This document shows positions 27,284 through 36,502 of a stretch of 64,000 nucleotides of DNA, one piece after another; the stretch's first letter is position 1; every line of letters begins with the position of its first letter. Location of the stretch: the NCBI GenBank assembly GCA_028289545.1, contig JANQPG010000016.1:22874-86873 (forward strand), given 5' to 3'. The position numbers and the translations under genes were made by a program. This DNA comes from Woeseiaceae bacterium. Lineage in GTDB: Bacteria > Pseudomonadota > Gammaproteobacteria > Steroidobacterales > Woeseiaceae. The notes beneath the pieces are model-generated. The model was not told the DNA's origin, searched no databases, and worked only from the letters and a program-made list of their open reading frames with translations.

Positions 27284-28111
27284 ATGCGGCGCATGAAAGA
27301 GACCAGCCAGCAGGCAATCGGCATATTCGATTCGGGCGTCGGTGGCCTGACCGTGCTCAAAGCGATCCGCGAACGACTGCCCTCCGAGCGGCTCATCTAC
27401 CTGGGGGACACCGCGCGCCTGCCTTACGGGACAAAAAGTCCGGCGTCGATCGCGCGCTACGCGGAGCAGGCGACCCGATTGCTCAACGACCGGCAGATCA
27501 AGCTCCTGGTCATCGCCTGCAACACGGCTTCAGCCGTTGCCCTGTCGTCGCTCCAGAAAGCCATGGCGCCGTTGCCCGTCATTGGCGTCGTCGAGCCCGG
27601 TGCGGCCGCGGCCACGCGTGCGCGGCCGGGAGGCAGGCACCTCGTGCTGGCTACGGAGGCAACCGTGCGGCTCGGTGCGTACCGCCGCGCCATCCAGGCG
27701 GCGGACCCGGGGGCCGAAGTGCGCGAGCTGGCCTGTGAGCTCCTGGTTGCGCTGGCTGAAGAAGGCTGGACGAGCGGCTCGATTGCCGAAGACATTATTG
27801 GCCGCTATCTCGAGATGGCGTTCGAGGACGGTTACCGGACCGACTCGGTCATCCTGGGCTGCACACACTTTCCGTTGCTGCGGGAGAGCATTCGCGGATG
27901 CCTCGCGGCCGATGTCGGACTCGTGGACTCCGCAACCACGACGGCGAGTGTCGTCAGCGACTCGCTCACAGAACGCGGACTGCTGAACACCGACGGCCAC
28001 GGCGAACTCAAGTTCCTGGCGACCGACGGCGTCACCCGGTTCGCTCGCGTCGGCGGCCGGTTTCTCGGCGCCCCGCTCACGGCGGACGACGTCGAACTGG
28101 TCGATATCTGA
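27284..28111 (+). CDS. murI: Glutamate racemase
   Basis: MurI converts L-glutamate to D-glutamate for peptidoglycan. The N-terminal substrate motif AIGIFDSGVGGLTVLK is present, and both catalytic cysteines are seen in VIACNTASAVAL and ILGCTHFPLL. The start is uncertain: ATG 27284 (MRRMKETSQQ) or ATG 27293; neither has a good SD, and GGAG lies 14 bases before 27284. Length is about 275 residues, normal for the family. It diverges from the SRPBCC gene. I see no division or wall gene beside it. Confidence 0.95.
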   Translation: MRRMKETSQQAIGIFDSGVGGLTVLKAIRERLPSERLIYLGDTARLPYGTKSPASIARYAEQATRLLNDRQIKLLVIACNTASAVALSSLQKAMAPLPVIGVVEPGAAAATRARPGGRHLVLATEATVRLGAYRRAIQAADPGAEVRELACELLVALAEEGWTSGSIAEDIIGRYLEMAFEDGYRTDSVILGCTHFPLLRESIRGCLAADVGLVDSATTTASVVSDSLTERGLLNTDGHGELKFLATDGVTRFARVGGRFLGAPLTADDVELVDI

Positions 28112-28225
28112 ATCGCACGGGCAAACGGCTGTGCGATAATGCGCGCCCACAGCTTTCTGCGGACCGGTTTCGCAGGCCGTCCTTGACGGATTGTCTTGGC
28201 CTTTTTCGACATCGAGGTGAACCCC

Positions 28226-29878
28226 GTGCCCGAATTTCGCCCATTGGTATTCCTGCCGTGCATTGCGGCGAGCGCGCTGCTGTCCGCGTGTGGCGGATCC
28301 GCCCCGGAACCGCCCGTTGCCAGCGGCCCGGCTGAGGTGCGGCCGGATGTGTACGCCGAATACACGTTGACCGCCGACCTGTCGGGCTTGAGTGATGAGC
28401 AAAGGATCATGGTCGGTTTGCTGATCGATGCGTCAGAAATCATGGACGACCTGTTCTGGCGGCAGGCCTGGGCAGACGACTATCGGAGCCGCCTCGACGC
28501 CATCGAAGATCCGGCGGCGCGGCGTTTCGCCGAAATTAACTACGGACCCTGGGACCGCCTCGACGGCAACCGGCCGTTTATTCGCGGCGTCGGACCGAAG
28601 CCGCCGGGCGCGAACTACTATCCGCTGGACATGGACAGTGAGGAGTTCGAAGCGGCCTACCTGCCCGAGAAGACCGGGCTGTACTCGCTGATTCGCCGGA
28701 ACCCGGCCGGCGAGCTGATTCGGGTTCCGTATTCAGTGGCCTACGCCGAGGAGCTGGCCGAGGCCGCGGACCTGCTGCGAGAGGCGGCAGGCTACGCTGA
28801 CGATCCCGAGTTCGCGACGTATCTCAAGCTGCGCGCCGCCGCGTTGATCAGCGACGACTACCAGGCGAGCGACATGTACTGGATGGACGTCAAGGACAAT
28901 CCCGTCGAGCTGGTGTTCGGGCCCATCGAGACGTACGAGGACCAGTTGTTCGGTTATCGGGCGGCGTTCGAGTCGTTCGTGCTGATCAAGGATCTCGAGT
29001 GGAGCGATCGCCTGAGCCACTTCGCCCAGTTCCTGCCGGAGCTGCAGCAGGGCCTGCCGGTCGAGGAGGCCATGAAAGCGGAGTCGCCCGGAACAAACTC
29101 GGATCTGAACGCCTACGACGCCGTGTACTACGCGGGCGACAGCAATGCGGGTGCGAAGACCATTGCGATCAACCTGCCCAACGACGAGGAGGTGCAGCTC
29201 GCAAAAGGGACCCGGCGGCTGCAGCTCAAAAACGCCATGCAGGCGAAGTTCGAAAAAATACTCGTACCCATAGTCGGGGAACTCGTCGCTCCCGAACAGC
29301 GGAGTCACGTCAGCTTCGATGCTTTCTTTGCCAACACGATGTTTCACGAGGTCGCGCACGGTCTCGGGATCAAGAATACGATCAACGGCCGCGGCACCGT
29401 CAGGGAGGCGCTACTGGATCTCGCGTCCAGCATCGAAGAGGGTAAAGCCGACGTGCTTGGGCTGTACATGATCACGGAGCTGCACCGTCAGGGTGAGCTC
29501 GGTGACGTCGACCTGATGGATTACTACGTGACCTTCATGGCCGGCATCTTCCGCTCAGTGCGTTTTGGCGCCAGCAGCGCGCACGGCAGAGCCAACATGG
29601 TGCGTTTCAACTTCTTTATGGAATACGGCGCCTTCGTTCGCGATGAGCGGAGCGGGCACTACAGCGTCGATGCCGAGAAAATGCAGACGGCCATGACCGA
29701 ACTGTCGCGCTTGCTGCTGACTTTGCAGGCCAACGGGGACTACGACGGCGCCCGGGAGCTGACCGATACACAGGGTGTCGTTGGCGCCCTGCTGAGTCAG
29801 GACCTGGAAAGGCTTTCGAACGCCGGCATTCCCGTCGACATTGTATTCCGGCAGGGGCGCGAGGTGCTGGGACTATAA
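28226..29878 (+). CDS. M49-like zinc metallopeptidase lipoprotein
   Basis: I take GTG 28226 as start because GAGG lies eight bases upstream, giving MPEFRPLVFLPCIAASALLSAC, a lipoprotein signal with lipobox LLSAC. The 550-residue protein carries HEVAHGLG near residue 375 and EEGKADVLGLY about 45 residues later. This is a zinc-ligand pair like that of dipeptidyl-peptidase III (M49), where the usual motifs are HEXXGH and EExxAE. Here the zinc motif is the shorter HEXXH. It should cleave peptides at the envelope, though the substrate is unknown. It stands alone and converges on folE. Confidence 0.82.
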   Translation: MPEFRPLVFLPCIAASALLSACGGSAPEPPVASGPAEVRPDVYAEYTLTADLSGLSDEQRIMVGLLIDASEIMDDLFWRQAWADDYRSRLDAIEDPAARRFAEINYGPWDRLDGNRPFIRGVGPKPPGANYYPLDMDSEEFEAAYLPEKTGLYSLIRRNPAGELIRVPYSVAYAEELAEAADLLREAAGYADDPEFATYLKLRAAALISDDYQASDMYWMDVKDNPVELVFGPIETYEDQLFGYRAAFESFVLIKDLEWSDRLSHFAQFLPELQQGLPVEEAMKAESPGTNSDLNAYDAVYYAGDSNAGAKTIAINLPNDEEVQLAKGTRRLQLKNAMQAKFEKILVPIVGELVAPEQRSHVSFDAFFANTMFHEVAHGLGIKNTINGRGTVREALLDLASSIEEGKADVLGLYMITELHRQGELGDVDLMDYYVTFMAGIFRSVRFGASSAHGRANMVRFNFFMEYGAFVRDERSGHYSVDAEKMQTAMTELSRLLLTLQANGDYDGARELTDTQGVVGALLSQDLERLSNAGIPVDIVFRQGREVLGL

Positions 29879-29894
29879 GGCCGAGACAGCGCGT

Positions 29895-30497
29895 TCAGCG
29901 ACTGTTGTCGATGATCTGCATAAACTCCGCGCGGGTCTTTTCGTCCTTGCGGAACGTGCCCAGCATCGTGCTCGTTACCATCGATACGTTGGTCTTGTGA
30001 ATGCCGCGTGTCGTCATGCACTGGTGCGCCGCCTGGACAACAACGCCAACACCTTTGGGCTGCAGGACGTCCCAGATGCAGTTGGCTATCTGCGCGGTCA
30101 TTTTCTCCTGCACCTGCAGTCGGCGGGCGTAGGCTTCGACGACGCGCGCAAGTTTGCTGATGCCGACAACCTTGTTGTTCGGCAGGTAGCCGACGTGCGC
30201 GTGCCCAATGATCGGAGCCATGTGATGCTCACAGTGCGACTCGAACTCGATGTCGCGCAGCACAATCATTTCGTCGTAGCCCTCGACTTCCTTGAACGTG
30301 CGCCTCATGAACTTCACCGGATCGTCCTTGTAGCCGCTGAACCAGTCCCCGTACGCGCGGGCCACGCGCGCCGGCGTGTCGAGCAGCCCCTCGCGCCGCG
30401 GATCGTCACCGGCCCAGAGGAGCAGCGTACGCACGGCCTCTTCGGCCTGCTTGCGGCTGGGTTTGCGAGGTTTACGAGTGGTTTTTTTCGTGGCCAC
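29895..30497 (-). CDS. folE: GTP cyclohydrolase I
   Basis: FolE opens GTP to dihydroneopterin triphosphate, the first step of folate and tetrahydrobiopterin synthesis. The 200-residue protein is the usual size. The zinc and active-site motif [20 protein letters not shown] is complete, followed by [17 protein letters not shown] and the later zinc cysteine in [13 protein letters not shown] lysine/arginine-rich tail of about 15 residues precedes the catalytic core. It sits between the M49-like gene and msrA with no operon partner from the folate pathway. Confidence 0.97.
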   Translation of the reverse strand: MATKKTTRKPRKPSRKQAEEAVRTLLLWAGDDPRREGLLDTPARVARAYGDWFSGYKDDPVKFMRRTFKEVEGYDEMIVLRDIEFESHCEHHMAPIIGHAHVGYLPNNKVVGISKLARVVEAYARRLQVQEKMTAQIANCIWDVLQPKGVGVVVQAAHQCMTTRGIHKTNVSMVTSTMLGTFRKDEKTRAEFMQIIDNSR

Positions 30498-30584
30498 GGC
30501 GGTCTTCCAGTCGAACTGAGCGGCGCATACTAACCCTTAACGTTCGGGCTGGACACCCGGGCGTTACAAAGCGATACAAGCGGA

Positions 30585-31232
30585 TCAGGCGGCGCCCGTG
30601 AGTCCGACCGGACAGCTGACCCCGGTTCCGCCGAGACCGCAGTAGCCGCCGGGGTTCTTGGCCAGGTACTGCTGATGGTAGTCCTCGGCGTAGTAGAACG
30701 GACCGAGTGGCGCTATTTCGGTCGTGATTGCACCGTGCCCCGCCGCCGAGAGCTCACCCTGGTAGCGCTCGAGGGAGCGTTCTGCCTCCGCGCGTTCGTC
30801 TGCATCGTCGCTGTATACACCCGAGCGGTACTGCGTGCCGACGTCGTTGCCCTGGCGCATGCCCTGTGTGGGATTGTGGTTTTCCCAGAACACGCGCAGC
30901 AGGGAGTCGTAGCTGACCTTCTCGGGGTCGTAAACGACCAGAACAACTTCTGCGTGTCCGGTGCCCCCCGAACAGACTTCCTCGTAGCTCGGGTTTGGTG
31001 TAATCCCGGCAGCGTAGCCGACCGCGGTGGACCAGACGCCGGGCGTCTCCCAGAAACGTCGTTCGGCACCCCAGAAGCAGCCCATTCCGAACACGGCTGT
31101 GCGATGACCGTCTGGAAACGGCGGACTGATTGCGTGGCCGTTGACGTAGTGGCTGTCCGGAATGTTCATGGCCTGCTCGCGGCCCGGCAGAGCCGTATCG
31201 GCCGTCGGCAGTGCAGTTTTACGTTTCAACAT
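30585..31232 (-). CDS. msrA: Peptide methionine (S)-S-oxide reductase MsrA
   Basis: MsrA reduces the S-epimer of methionine sulfoxide in proteins. The ATG at 31232 ([19 protein letters not shown]) has GAGG six bases upstream and lines up with the N-terminus of the long E. coli-type enzyme. The 215-residue protein has the catalytic motif [14 protein letters not shown] and resolving cysteines near the C-terminus ([16 protein letters not shown]). It complements the periplasmic MsrPQ pair encoded at 19.4-21 kb. It lies close to the M23 peptidase stop and could share a transcript with it. Confidence 0.96.
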   Translation of the reverse strand: MLKRKTALPTADTALPGREQAMNIPDSHYVNGHAISPPFPDGHRTAVFGMGCFWGAERRFWETPGVWSTAVGYAAGITPNPSYEEVCSGGTGHAEVVLVVYDPEKVSYDSLLRVFWENHNPTQGMRQGNDVGTQYRSGVYSDDADERAEAERSLERYQGELSAAGHGAITTEIAPLGPFYYAEDYHQQYLAKNPGGYCGLGGTGVSCPVGLTGAA

Positions 31233-31284
31233 GGTGTTCCTCACGGTGGCCCGCGAATGCTTCGACCGTTGTCATGGGGACCGA

Positions 31285-32133
31285 TCAGTGATTTGCAAGA
31301 TAGCGTGCACCCCGCCTGGGCCGGTCGACCACCCCGTCCGCCGCCTGGAAGCGGATCGGTATGGACTGCGTGTTGCCCCACACCGACGCGCGGTACACGG
31401 CAAAGTGCAGGTGCGGCATGGTCGAATGCCCTGTGTTGCCGGACAGGCCGATGCGCTGACCCTGTTGTACGCTGTCGCCGACGTCGACCAGTGCACCGTT
31501 CTTCTGCAGGTGGTAGTACTCACCCGTCGTGCCGTCGCTGTGCAGTATCACGATAAAGTTCGCGTAGTGGCCGCAGCCATCGAACCAGCAGCCCTTGTCG
31601 TGTTTTTCGACGACCCGTGCGACCACGCCGCCGCGCGCGGCGTGCACCGGTGTCCCCTCGGGCATGTCGAAGTCGACCGCAAACTCTTCGAGGCCGCGGT
31701 GGCTGAAGCGTGAACCCCAGCCCTGCAGTACCCGGTAAGCTTTACTTGGCGCGTATGGCAAGCCGTACAAATGGTCGTCGTCGTGATCCGCATGCTGGCT
31801 GCCCACCGTCCACTCGAAGCTCAGCCGATAGTCACCTTTGTTGCCCCCGCCGTCATGGCTCAGCAGCATCGCCTGCTCGGACTCCAGCGGCCCCAGCGTG
31901 CGCGTTACCGTGGCCGGACCGTCGATGGCGTAGTCGCCTGCCTTGACGCTCAACGTATAGGTAACGGGGAAGTTCTTCAGGTTTTGCGCCGTCAGCGACA
32001 CCCGGTTGCCCGCTTCCACAGCGTCGATACACACGGATTGGTCTTTGCAGTCGGCCGCAATGACCGGCACGGACAAAAACATCGGCGCCAGCAGCAAGAC
32101 AGCTTTCACCGGCACGCCGGGGCCTCTAGTCAT
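31285..32133 (-). CDS. M23 family (LytM-type) metallopeptidase, exported
   Basis: The 282-residue protein has a signal peptide (VLLLAPMFLSVPVIAA), an N-terminal immunoglobulin-like region with two cysteines, and a C-terminal M23 domain. Zinc-ligand features of the LytM fold are visible: FAVDFDMPEGTPVHA for the HxxxD-type site (here with Phe-Ala in place of the usual N/H) and MPHLHFAVY for HxH. The first ligand position is less canonical, so activity should not be assumed. Active relatives cut peptide cross-links of peptidoglycan. It overlaps the TPR gene upstream by eight bases, so the two are co-expressed. Confidence 0.9.
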   Translation of the reverse strand: MTRGPGVPVKAVLLLAPMFLSVPVIAADCKDQSVCIDAVEAGNRVSLTAQNLKNFPVTYTLSVKAGDYAIDGPATVTRTLGPLESEQAMLLSHDGGGNKGDYRLSFEWTVGSQHADHDDDHLYGLPYAPSKAYRVLQGWGSRFSHRGLEEFAVDFDMPEGTPVHAARGGVVARVVEKHDKGCWFDGCGHYANFIVILHSDGTTGEYYHLQKNGALVDVGDSVQQGQRIGLSGNTGHSTMPHLHFAVYRASVWGNTQSIPIRFQAADGVVDRPRRGARYLANH

Positions 32134-33652
32134 CGTCTTCGGCGGCGCGCAGTGCTTCGAGTTCGTCCTGACGATAATAAAACCGATGGGTGAGTACCAG
32201 GTTACCGGTATCCACGGGCTGGCCGTCCGCGAAGCGCGGCCGATAAAAGCGCGTTCTGAGTTCGCGCTGCGTTTCTCTCAATAGGTCGTCGAACTCAGCC
32301 GGCTCGAACTCGATGAGTTCAACGTCGGTGACCCTGCCGCGCATCGTTACGCTGTAGCGCAATGCAACGCTGCCTTCCCGTAAATCGACGTCGGAGGCAA
32401 TGCGATCCGCGGGGGTGGCTTCACCGGCAAAACCCGGCAGACTGCCGAGCCGCAGGGGATTGAGCTTTTCCAGCACTTGCGCACGGTGCTCCAGCCGTTC
32501 GTCTTCCTCCGACAGCATTGCCCACACTTCACGGTAGACCTTGCGGGCGCTGGGCGCGCTCTGGCGTTTCATGTGGTAGTCGCCGAGCGCAAGCTTTGCA
32601 TCAGCGAGCCGCATCCAGTCGATGTCGGGGTTTTCCTCCGCTATGCGCACCGCGCGTTTGAAGTAGATCTCCGCATTGATGGCGTCGGTCGACTGCGGCA
32701 CCGTCGAGTGCCGGTCGATGAATTCGTAAGAGCGGCCGAGCTGCATGAGCGGCTCAACCAGGCTCGGGTCGTTCTTGCCTTTGCGGTCCTCGAGTATGCG
32801 GATGACGCGGCGATAGGTTGTGCGTTCGTCGTTGAAGTAACCGGTGCGGTGCTGCCACTGGGCGCGGCGAATCAGTGACGGCACCAGCGCAAGCATGTTG
32901 GATCGGTAAAACCGCTCGTTCAGCGAATAGATCTTCTCATGCGCGTCACGCGCTTCATCCGTGAAGCCGAGCCGCAGGTTGGTTTCCGCGACCGATTCCA
33001 GCAGCTCGACCTGGTCCATGTTGTGCGGGCCTTCGTTAACGTGCGTGATGTGCACGGCGCGCGAGAAGGTGCGCAACGCCAGGTCGGGACGTTCGTTGCC
33101 GAGCTGCGCCGAGGCGAGGCCCTTCAGCGGGTTCACAAGTTGCTTGTCGAGCCGGTCGAAGTTGTCTTCCAGTATGTCGATCGCCGCCTCGAAATTCTGC
33201 GCGGCGGCGTCGTACTCTTCCTTGCGATGCTGGACGATGCCCAGGTTCGTCAGCGCTTTCGCCGTTTCGGGGGATCGCGGGCCCCGCGTGCGGATCGACA
33301 GCTCGACGACACGTTTGGCAATCGTGTCGGCCGCGTCGATACTGCTTTCGTTCATGAGTTCCTTGAATCGGCTGAACTCGCTGGCGAGCCGCTCCTCGTC
33401 CGTCATGTCCGCGTACGGGTCGAGTTCGCCAGTCTCGTCTTCGACGGTGCCGACCTCGGCTTCGTCCGCGGCGCCGGCCTCCGGAACATCCACTTCTTCC
33501 GCGGCGTCCGTGTCGGCTGCAGCCGGTGCAACCGGCACCTGTTCTTCCCCGGAGGGCGGTTCCGTATTCGGTTCGGTCAGGTCGAGCGCGGCGGCTGTTC
33601 CCGAAAGTGCCGGCAACAGTGCTATGAGCAAAAGGCGGTGCGCGGTGTTCAT
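32126..33652 (-). CDS. TPR protein with TonB-like C-terminal domain, exported
   Basis: The 508-residue protein has a signal peptide (LLIALLPALSGTAAA), a very acidic linker rich in Glu, Ala and Pro (about 25-85), about six tetratricopeptide repeats (about 100-390; for example PETAKALTNLGIVQHRKEEY) and a C-terminal region (about 410-495) resembling a TonB-type beta domain (GRVTDVELIEFEP, RFYRPRFADGQPV). Such proteins act as periplasmic scaffolds. It overlaps the M23 peptidase gene, which suggests a joint role at the cell wall. The 222 bases upstream (33653-33874) contain only its promoter as far as I can see. Confidence 0.87.
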   Translation of the reverse strand: MNTAHRLLLIALLPALSGTAAALDLTEPNTEPPSGEEQVPVAPAAADTDAAEEVDVPEAGAADEAEVGTVEDETGELDPYADMTDEERLASEFSRFKELMNESSIDAADTIAKRVVELSIRTRGPRSPETAKALTNLGIVQHRKEEYDAAAQNFEAAIDILEDNFDRLDKQLVNPLKGLASAQLGNERPDLALRTFSRAVHITHVNEGPHNMDQVELLESVAETNLRLGFTDEARDAHEKIYSLNERFYRSNMLALVPSLIRRAQWQHRTGYFNDERTTYRRVIRILEDRKGKNDPSLVEPLMQLGRSYEFIDRHSTVPQSTDAINAEIYFKRAVRIAEENPDIDWMRLADAKLALGDYHMKRQSAPSARKVYREVWAMLSEEDERLEHRAQVLEKLNPLRLGSLPGFAGEATPADRIASDVDLREGSVALRYSVTMRGRVTDVELIEFEPAEFDDLLRETQRELRTRFYRPRFADGQPVDTGNLVLTHRFYYRQDELEALRAAEDDD

Positions 33653-33874
33653 ACGTGGTTCTTAGGCAATTTTCCGGGGCAACCTCGGCGTTCCGCTTAA
33701 CGTAATCTTAAGACAATCGGCACCGGAGCGAGTTCGGTTCGGTCCAATGCATCTGCAACCCCTAGTGTATACCAGTGTGGCGGGCCGTAAGGCCCGTGTT
33801 AACCGCGACGTTACAGTTTGAAACGCCCCCAGGCGTTGTTGCTTTGCCGTTCGCCCTTCTGTTTTCCGACGATT

Positions 33875-34939
33875 TCAGAAATCGAGGCCCAGCTGGCGCT
33901 GGCCGGGCGGTTCGAACTGTGAGCAATCGAGTCGTTCCTGGTAGCGATGGCGTACCAGTCCGTGCCGGCGAGCCGCGGCGTCGAAGCGTGTCGCCAGCAT
34001 GTCGGCGTAGGGTCCGCGTCCACGCTGGCGAACACCAAAACGGGCGTCGTAGTCCTTGCCGCCGCTGGCCTGCCGGACGAGGCTCATGACGTGCTCCGCG
34101 CGATCCGGGAAGTGGGTTTCCAGCCACTCGACAAACAGCGGCCGCACCTCGTGCGGCAGCCGCAGAAACACGTAGTGCGCCTGATTCGCGCCGTGCGCCG
34201 CGACCGCTTCGAGGATGTTTTCGAGTTCGTGATCATTGATTGCGGGGATGACCGGCGCCACCAGCGTGCTGACGGGAATGCCGGCGTCATTGAGGGTCGA
34301 CATAGCTTTTAGCCGGCTATCCGCCGACGGAACACGCGGTTCCATGATGCGTTTGAGCGCAACGTCGAGTGTCGGCAGGCTGATCGCGACGGAACAAAGC
34401 CGCCGGGCGGCCAGCGCCGCGAGCAGGTCGATGTCGCGAAGGATAAGCGTTCCTTTCGTGATGAGGTTGACCGGGTGGCGGTGTTTCAGGAACAGCGTCA
34501 GCAGCTGGCGCGTGATGCGCTGCTGTTTCTCGAGTGGCTGATAGGGATCGGTGTTGGCGCCGATCGTAATGGGTTCACACTCGTAGCCGTTCTTCGACCA
34601 GGCCGCTTCGAGGCGCTCCGCGGCGTTGGGTTTGTAGAAAATGCGCGACTCGAAATCGAGGCCCGGCGACAGGTCGAGATAGCTGTGGCTGGGCCGGGCG
34701 TAGCAGTAGATGCAGCCGTGCTCGCAGCCCTGATACGGGTTGATCGAGCGGTTGAACGGCACATCGGGTGAATTGTTGCGCGCAATGATCTTGCCCGCCT
34801 GCATTGCTTTGTAGACGCTGCGCGGCGCGGCTTGCCGGTTCGCTGCTTCTTCCTCGGGGGAAAAATCGACGGTCCGTTCGCTGAAACGGCCGTCGACACG
34901 CGATACGGCGCCGCGCCCCTTGAAGAAGGTTCCGGCCAT
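33875..34939 (-). CDS. PA0069-family radical SAM protein, SOS-controlled
   Basis: The 354-residue protein has the radical SAM cluster motif CEHGCIYCYARPSHSYLD (CxxxCxxC, about residues 72-79) and the family features INPYQGCEHG, IGANTDPYQPLEK and LITKGTLILRD. This places it in the PA0069 (Rv2578c) radical SAM group; its reaction is unknown, but relationship to spore photoproduct lyase-type repair enzymes has been noted. A textbook LexA box sits 26 bases before the start, so it should be induced by DNA damage. I recall PA0069 itself being listed in the Pseudomonas aeruginosa SOS regulon, which fits. It is the only gene of its transcript. Confidence 0.93.
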   Translation of the reverse strand: MAGTFFKGRGAVSRVDGRFSERTVDFSPEEEAANRQAAPRSVYKAMQAGKIIARNNSPDVPFNRSINPYQGCEHGCIYCYARPSHSYLDLSPGLDFESRIFYKPNAAERLEAAWSKNGYECEPITIGANTDPYQPLEKQQRITRQLLTLFLKHRHPVNLITKGTLILRDIDLLAALAARRLCSVAISLPTLDVALKRIMEPRVPSADSRLKAMSTLNDAGIPVSTLVAPVIPAINDHELENILEAVAAHGANQAHYVFLRLPHEVRPLFVEWLETHFPDRAEHVMSLVRQASGGKDYDARFGVRQRGRGPYADMLATRFDAAARRHGLVRHRYQERLDCSQFEPPGQRQLGLDF

Positions 34940-34965
34940 TTTGGTAGTCCGAACTGAGTCTCGAA

Positions 34966-34985
34966 TACTGTATATAAAAACAGTA
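34966..34985 (-). promoter_or_regulatory. LexA (SOS) box
   Basis: TACTG-TATATAAAAA-CAGTA matches the gammaproteobacterial LexA consensus CTG-N10-CAG with the flanking TA also symmetric. It lies 26 bases upstream of the radical SAM gene and overlaps where its promoter should be. The other neighbour, the lipoprotein gene, reads away from it. Confidence 0.9.
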
Positions 34986-35072
34986 CTCGAGGGTTCGGGT
35001 TCGGGTCAAGCCCGGGTCGCCCTGCGGCCGGCGACAGCCGCGAATGGAATCCCGCCGCCGGGTTTTCGGAGC

Positions 35073-35426
35073 CTAGTTAAGCACGCGGTAGCCGCGCCCA
35101 CGCATGCAGTTCTTCCAGACCTGCTGCTTCTCCCTGTCTGCGTCGAGACCCGAGCGTGTGCCGCCATACAGGCCGCCGTAGGCCGCGCCGCGTCCCACCT
35201 CGCCGTCGATCGCGCCGGTGGCGGCGCCAATGGCGGCGCCGAGAGCCGTGCCTTTGGCCGTGCCCTTGGCGACGGAGACCTCGTGGGAGTATTGCTCACA
35301 TTCGGCTCGATCGCGGGCGTAAACCTCGGGGTCCACGCCTTTGGTGTCGACAATAGGGGCCGGGTTGGCCGCGCAGCCCGCCATAATCAGGGTGCCGAGG
35401 ACAAATCCGTATCGTGTCAGCGTCAT
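35073..35426 (-). CDS. Small glycine-zipper lipoprotein
   Basis: The ATG at 35426 (MTLTRYGFVLGTLIMAGC) has GAGG eight bases upstream and encodes a lipoprotein signal; a start 27 bases further upstream is possible but unneeded. The 117-residue product has a Gly/Ala zipper (KGTALGAAIGAATGAIDGEV), as in outer-membrane SmpB/YmgG/OmpA-associated lipoproteins, and two cysteines late in the protein (WKNCMRGRGY). It is probably an envelope stress or structural lipoprotein. It stands alone. Confidence 0.85.
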   Translation of the reverse strand: MTLTRYGFVLGTLIMAGCAANPAPIVDTKGVDPEVYARDRAECEQYSHEVSVAKGTAKGTALGAAIGAATGAIDGEVGRGAAYGGLYGGTRSGLDADREKQQVWKNCMRGRGYRVLN

Positions 35427-35607
35427 TGACGGTTCCTCATTGGGCTTCTGCAAGGCTTTAGATTATGCCGAAGCTGGTTAAACCTTACCTGAACGAGGGG
35501 CGCCCAACGCATCCATGGAAGGCCGCCCGATACACTCAACAACGCACAGGTAGCGTAAGGGTTGACTCCGCCGGACGGCTTTTGTTCGCGAGATCAGCCA
35601 GCGGGCA

Positions 35608-35631
35608 GGGCCGGCGAAGAGAGGCCGGCCC
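35608..35631. terminator. Possible terminator hairpin downstream of mscS
   Basis: GGGCCGGC and GCCGGCCC flank an eight-base loop, about 20 bases beyond the mscS stop. No T-run follows on either strand, so it may be only a transcript-stabilising hairpin. Confidence 0.35.
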
Positions 35632-35650
35632 GCCGCGTTTGTGAAGGCTG

Positions 35651-36502
35651 TCAGCTGGCCGCAGCCTGGTACAGGTGTACATCCTGCTGCGGGAACGGGA
35701 AGGAAATACCCTCCTGGTCGAAGCGTTTCTTGATTGCTTCGGTTAGGTCGAAGTGCACGCCCCAGTAATCGGCGGTCTTGACCCACGGGCGCAGCACGAA
35801 GTTGACGCTGGAGTCGCCGAGTTCCGAGACCGCAATGGTGCATGCCGGGTCCTCGAGGATTCGATCTTCGGCGGCGACGAGTTCCTCGAGCGTGCGGCGA
35901 ACCTTGTCGAGATCGTCGTCGTAGCTTACGCCCACGGTCATGTCGACGCGGCGCATGTCATTGGCCGAGTAGTTGGTAATGATGCTGTCCATGATCTGGC
36001 CGTTCGGCACGATGATCTGCTTGTTGTCGGGAGTTTTGAGAATGGTGGTCAGAATCTGCACCTGTTCGATCGTGCCGCTGATTCCGGCCGCTTCGACGTA
36101 GTCCCCGACCTTGTAGGGACGGAACAGCACAATCAGAACGCCGGCGGCAAAGTTCGACAGCGAACCCTGCAGGGCGAGGCCAACCGCGAGGCCGGCCGCG
36201 CCGACAACGGCGACAAACTGCGCACTCGGTACGCCGAGCTTGGTGATTGCGGCAATAACGACGAAAACCAGCAGGGCCATGCGGACAAGATTGCTGACAA
36301 ACGAGGTCAGCGTGGCGTCGACGTTATTTTTCTCGAGCAGCTTACGCAGCGCGCGGACCAGGAGTCCGACGATCCATTTACCGATGTAGAAAATCAGGAT
36401 CGCGGTAACGAGATTGATGGCGAATTCGGCGCCTTCGGTCTTGATGAGCTCGACAAATTGCGTGCCGTAATTGCTGAGCTGCGTCAGTTGTTCTTCGTTC
36501 AT
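35651..36502 (-). CDS. Small-conductance mechanosensitive channel (MscS family)
   Basis: The 283-residue inner-membrane protein has the MscS layout: helices at about 27-48 and 65-88, then the pore helix with the Gly/Ala pattern AVVGAAGLAVGLALQGSLSN (about 95-114), and the beta domain (RPYKVGDYVEAAGISGTIE). It opens on membrane tension to release solutes in osmotic downshock. The length matches E. coli MscS (286). It overlaps the upstream DMT exporter gene by four bases, so both are on one transcript. Confidence 0.95.
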   Translation of the reverse strand: MNEEQLTQLSNYGTQFVELIKTEGAEFAINLVTAILIFYIGKWIVGLLVRALRKLLEKNNVDATLTSFVSNLVRMALLVFVVIAAITKLGVPSAQFVAVVGAAGLAVGLALQGSLSNFAAGVLIVLFRPYKVGDYVEAAGISGTIEQVQILTTILKTPDNKQIIVPNGQIMDSIITNYSANDMRRVDMTVGVSYDDDLDKVRRTLEELVAAEDRILEDPACTIAVSELGDSSVNFVLRPWVKTADYWGVHFDLTEAIKKRFDQEGISFPFPQQDVHLYQAAAS

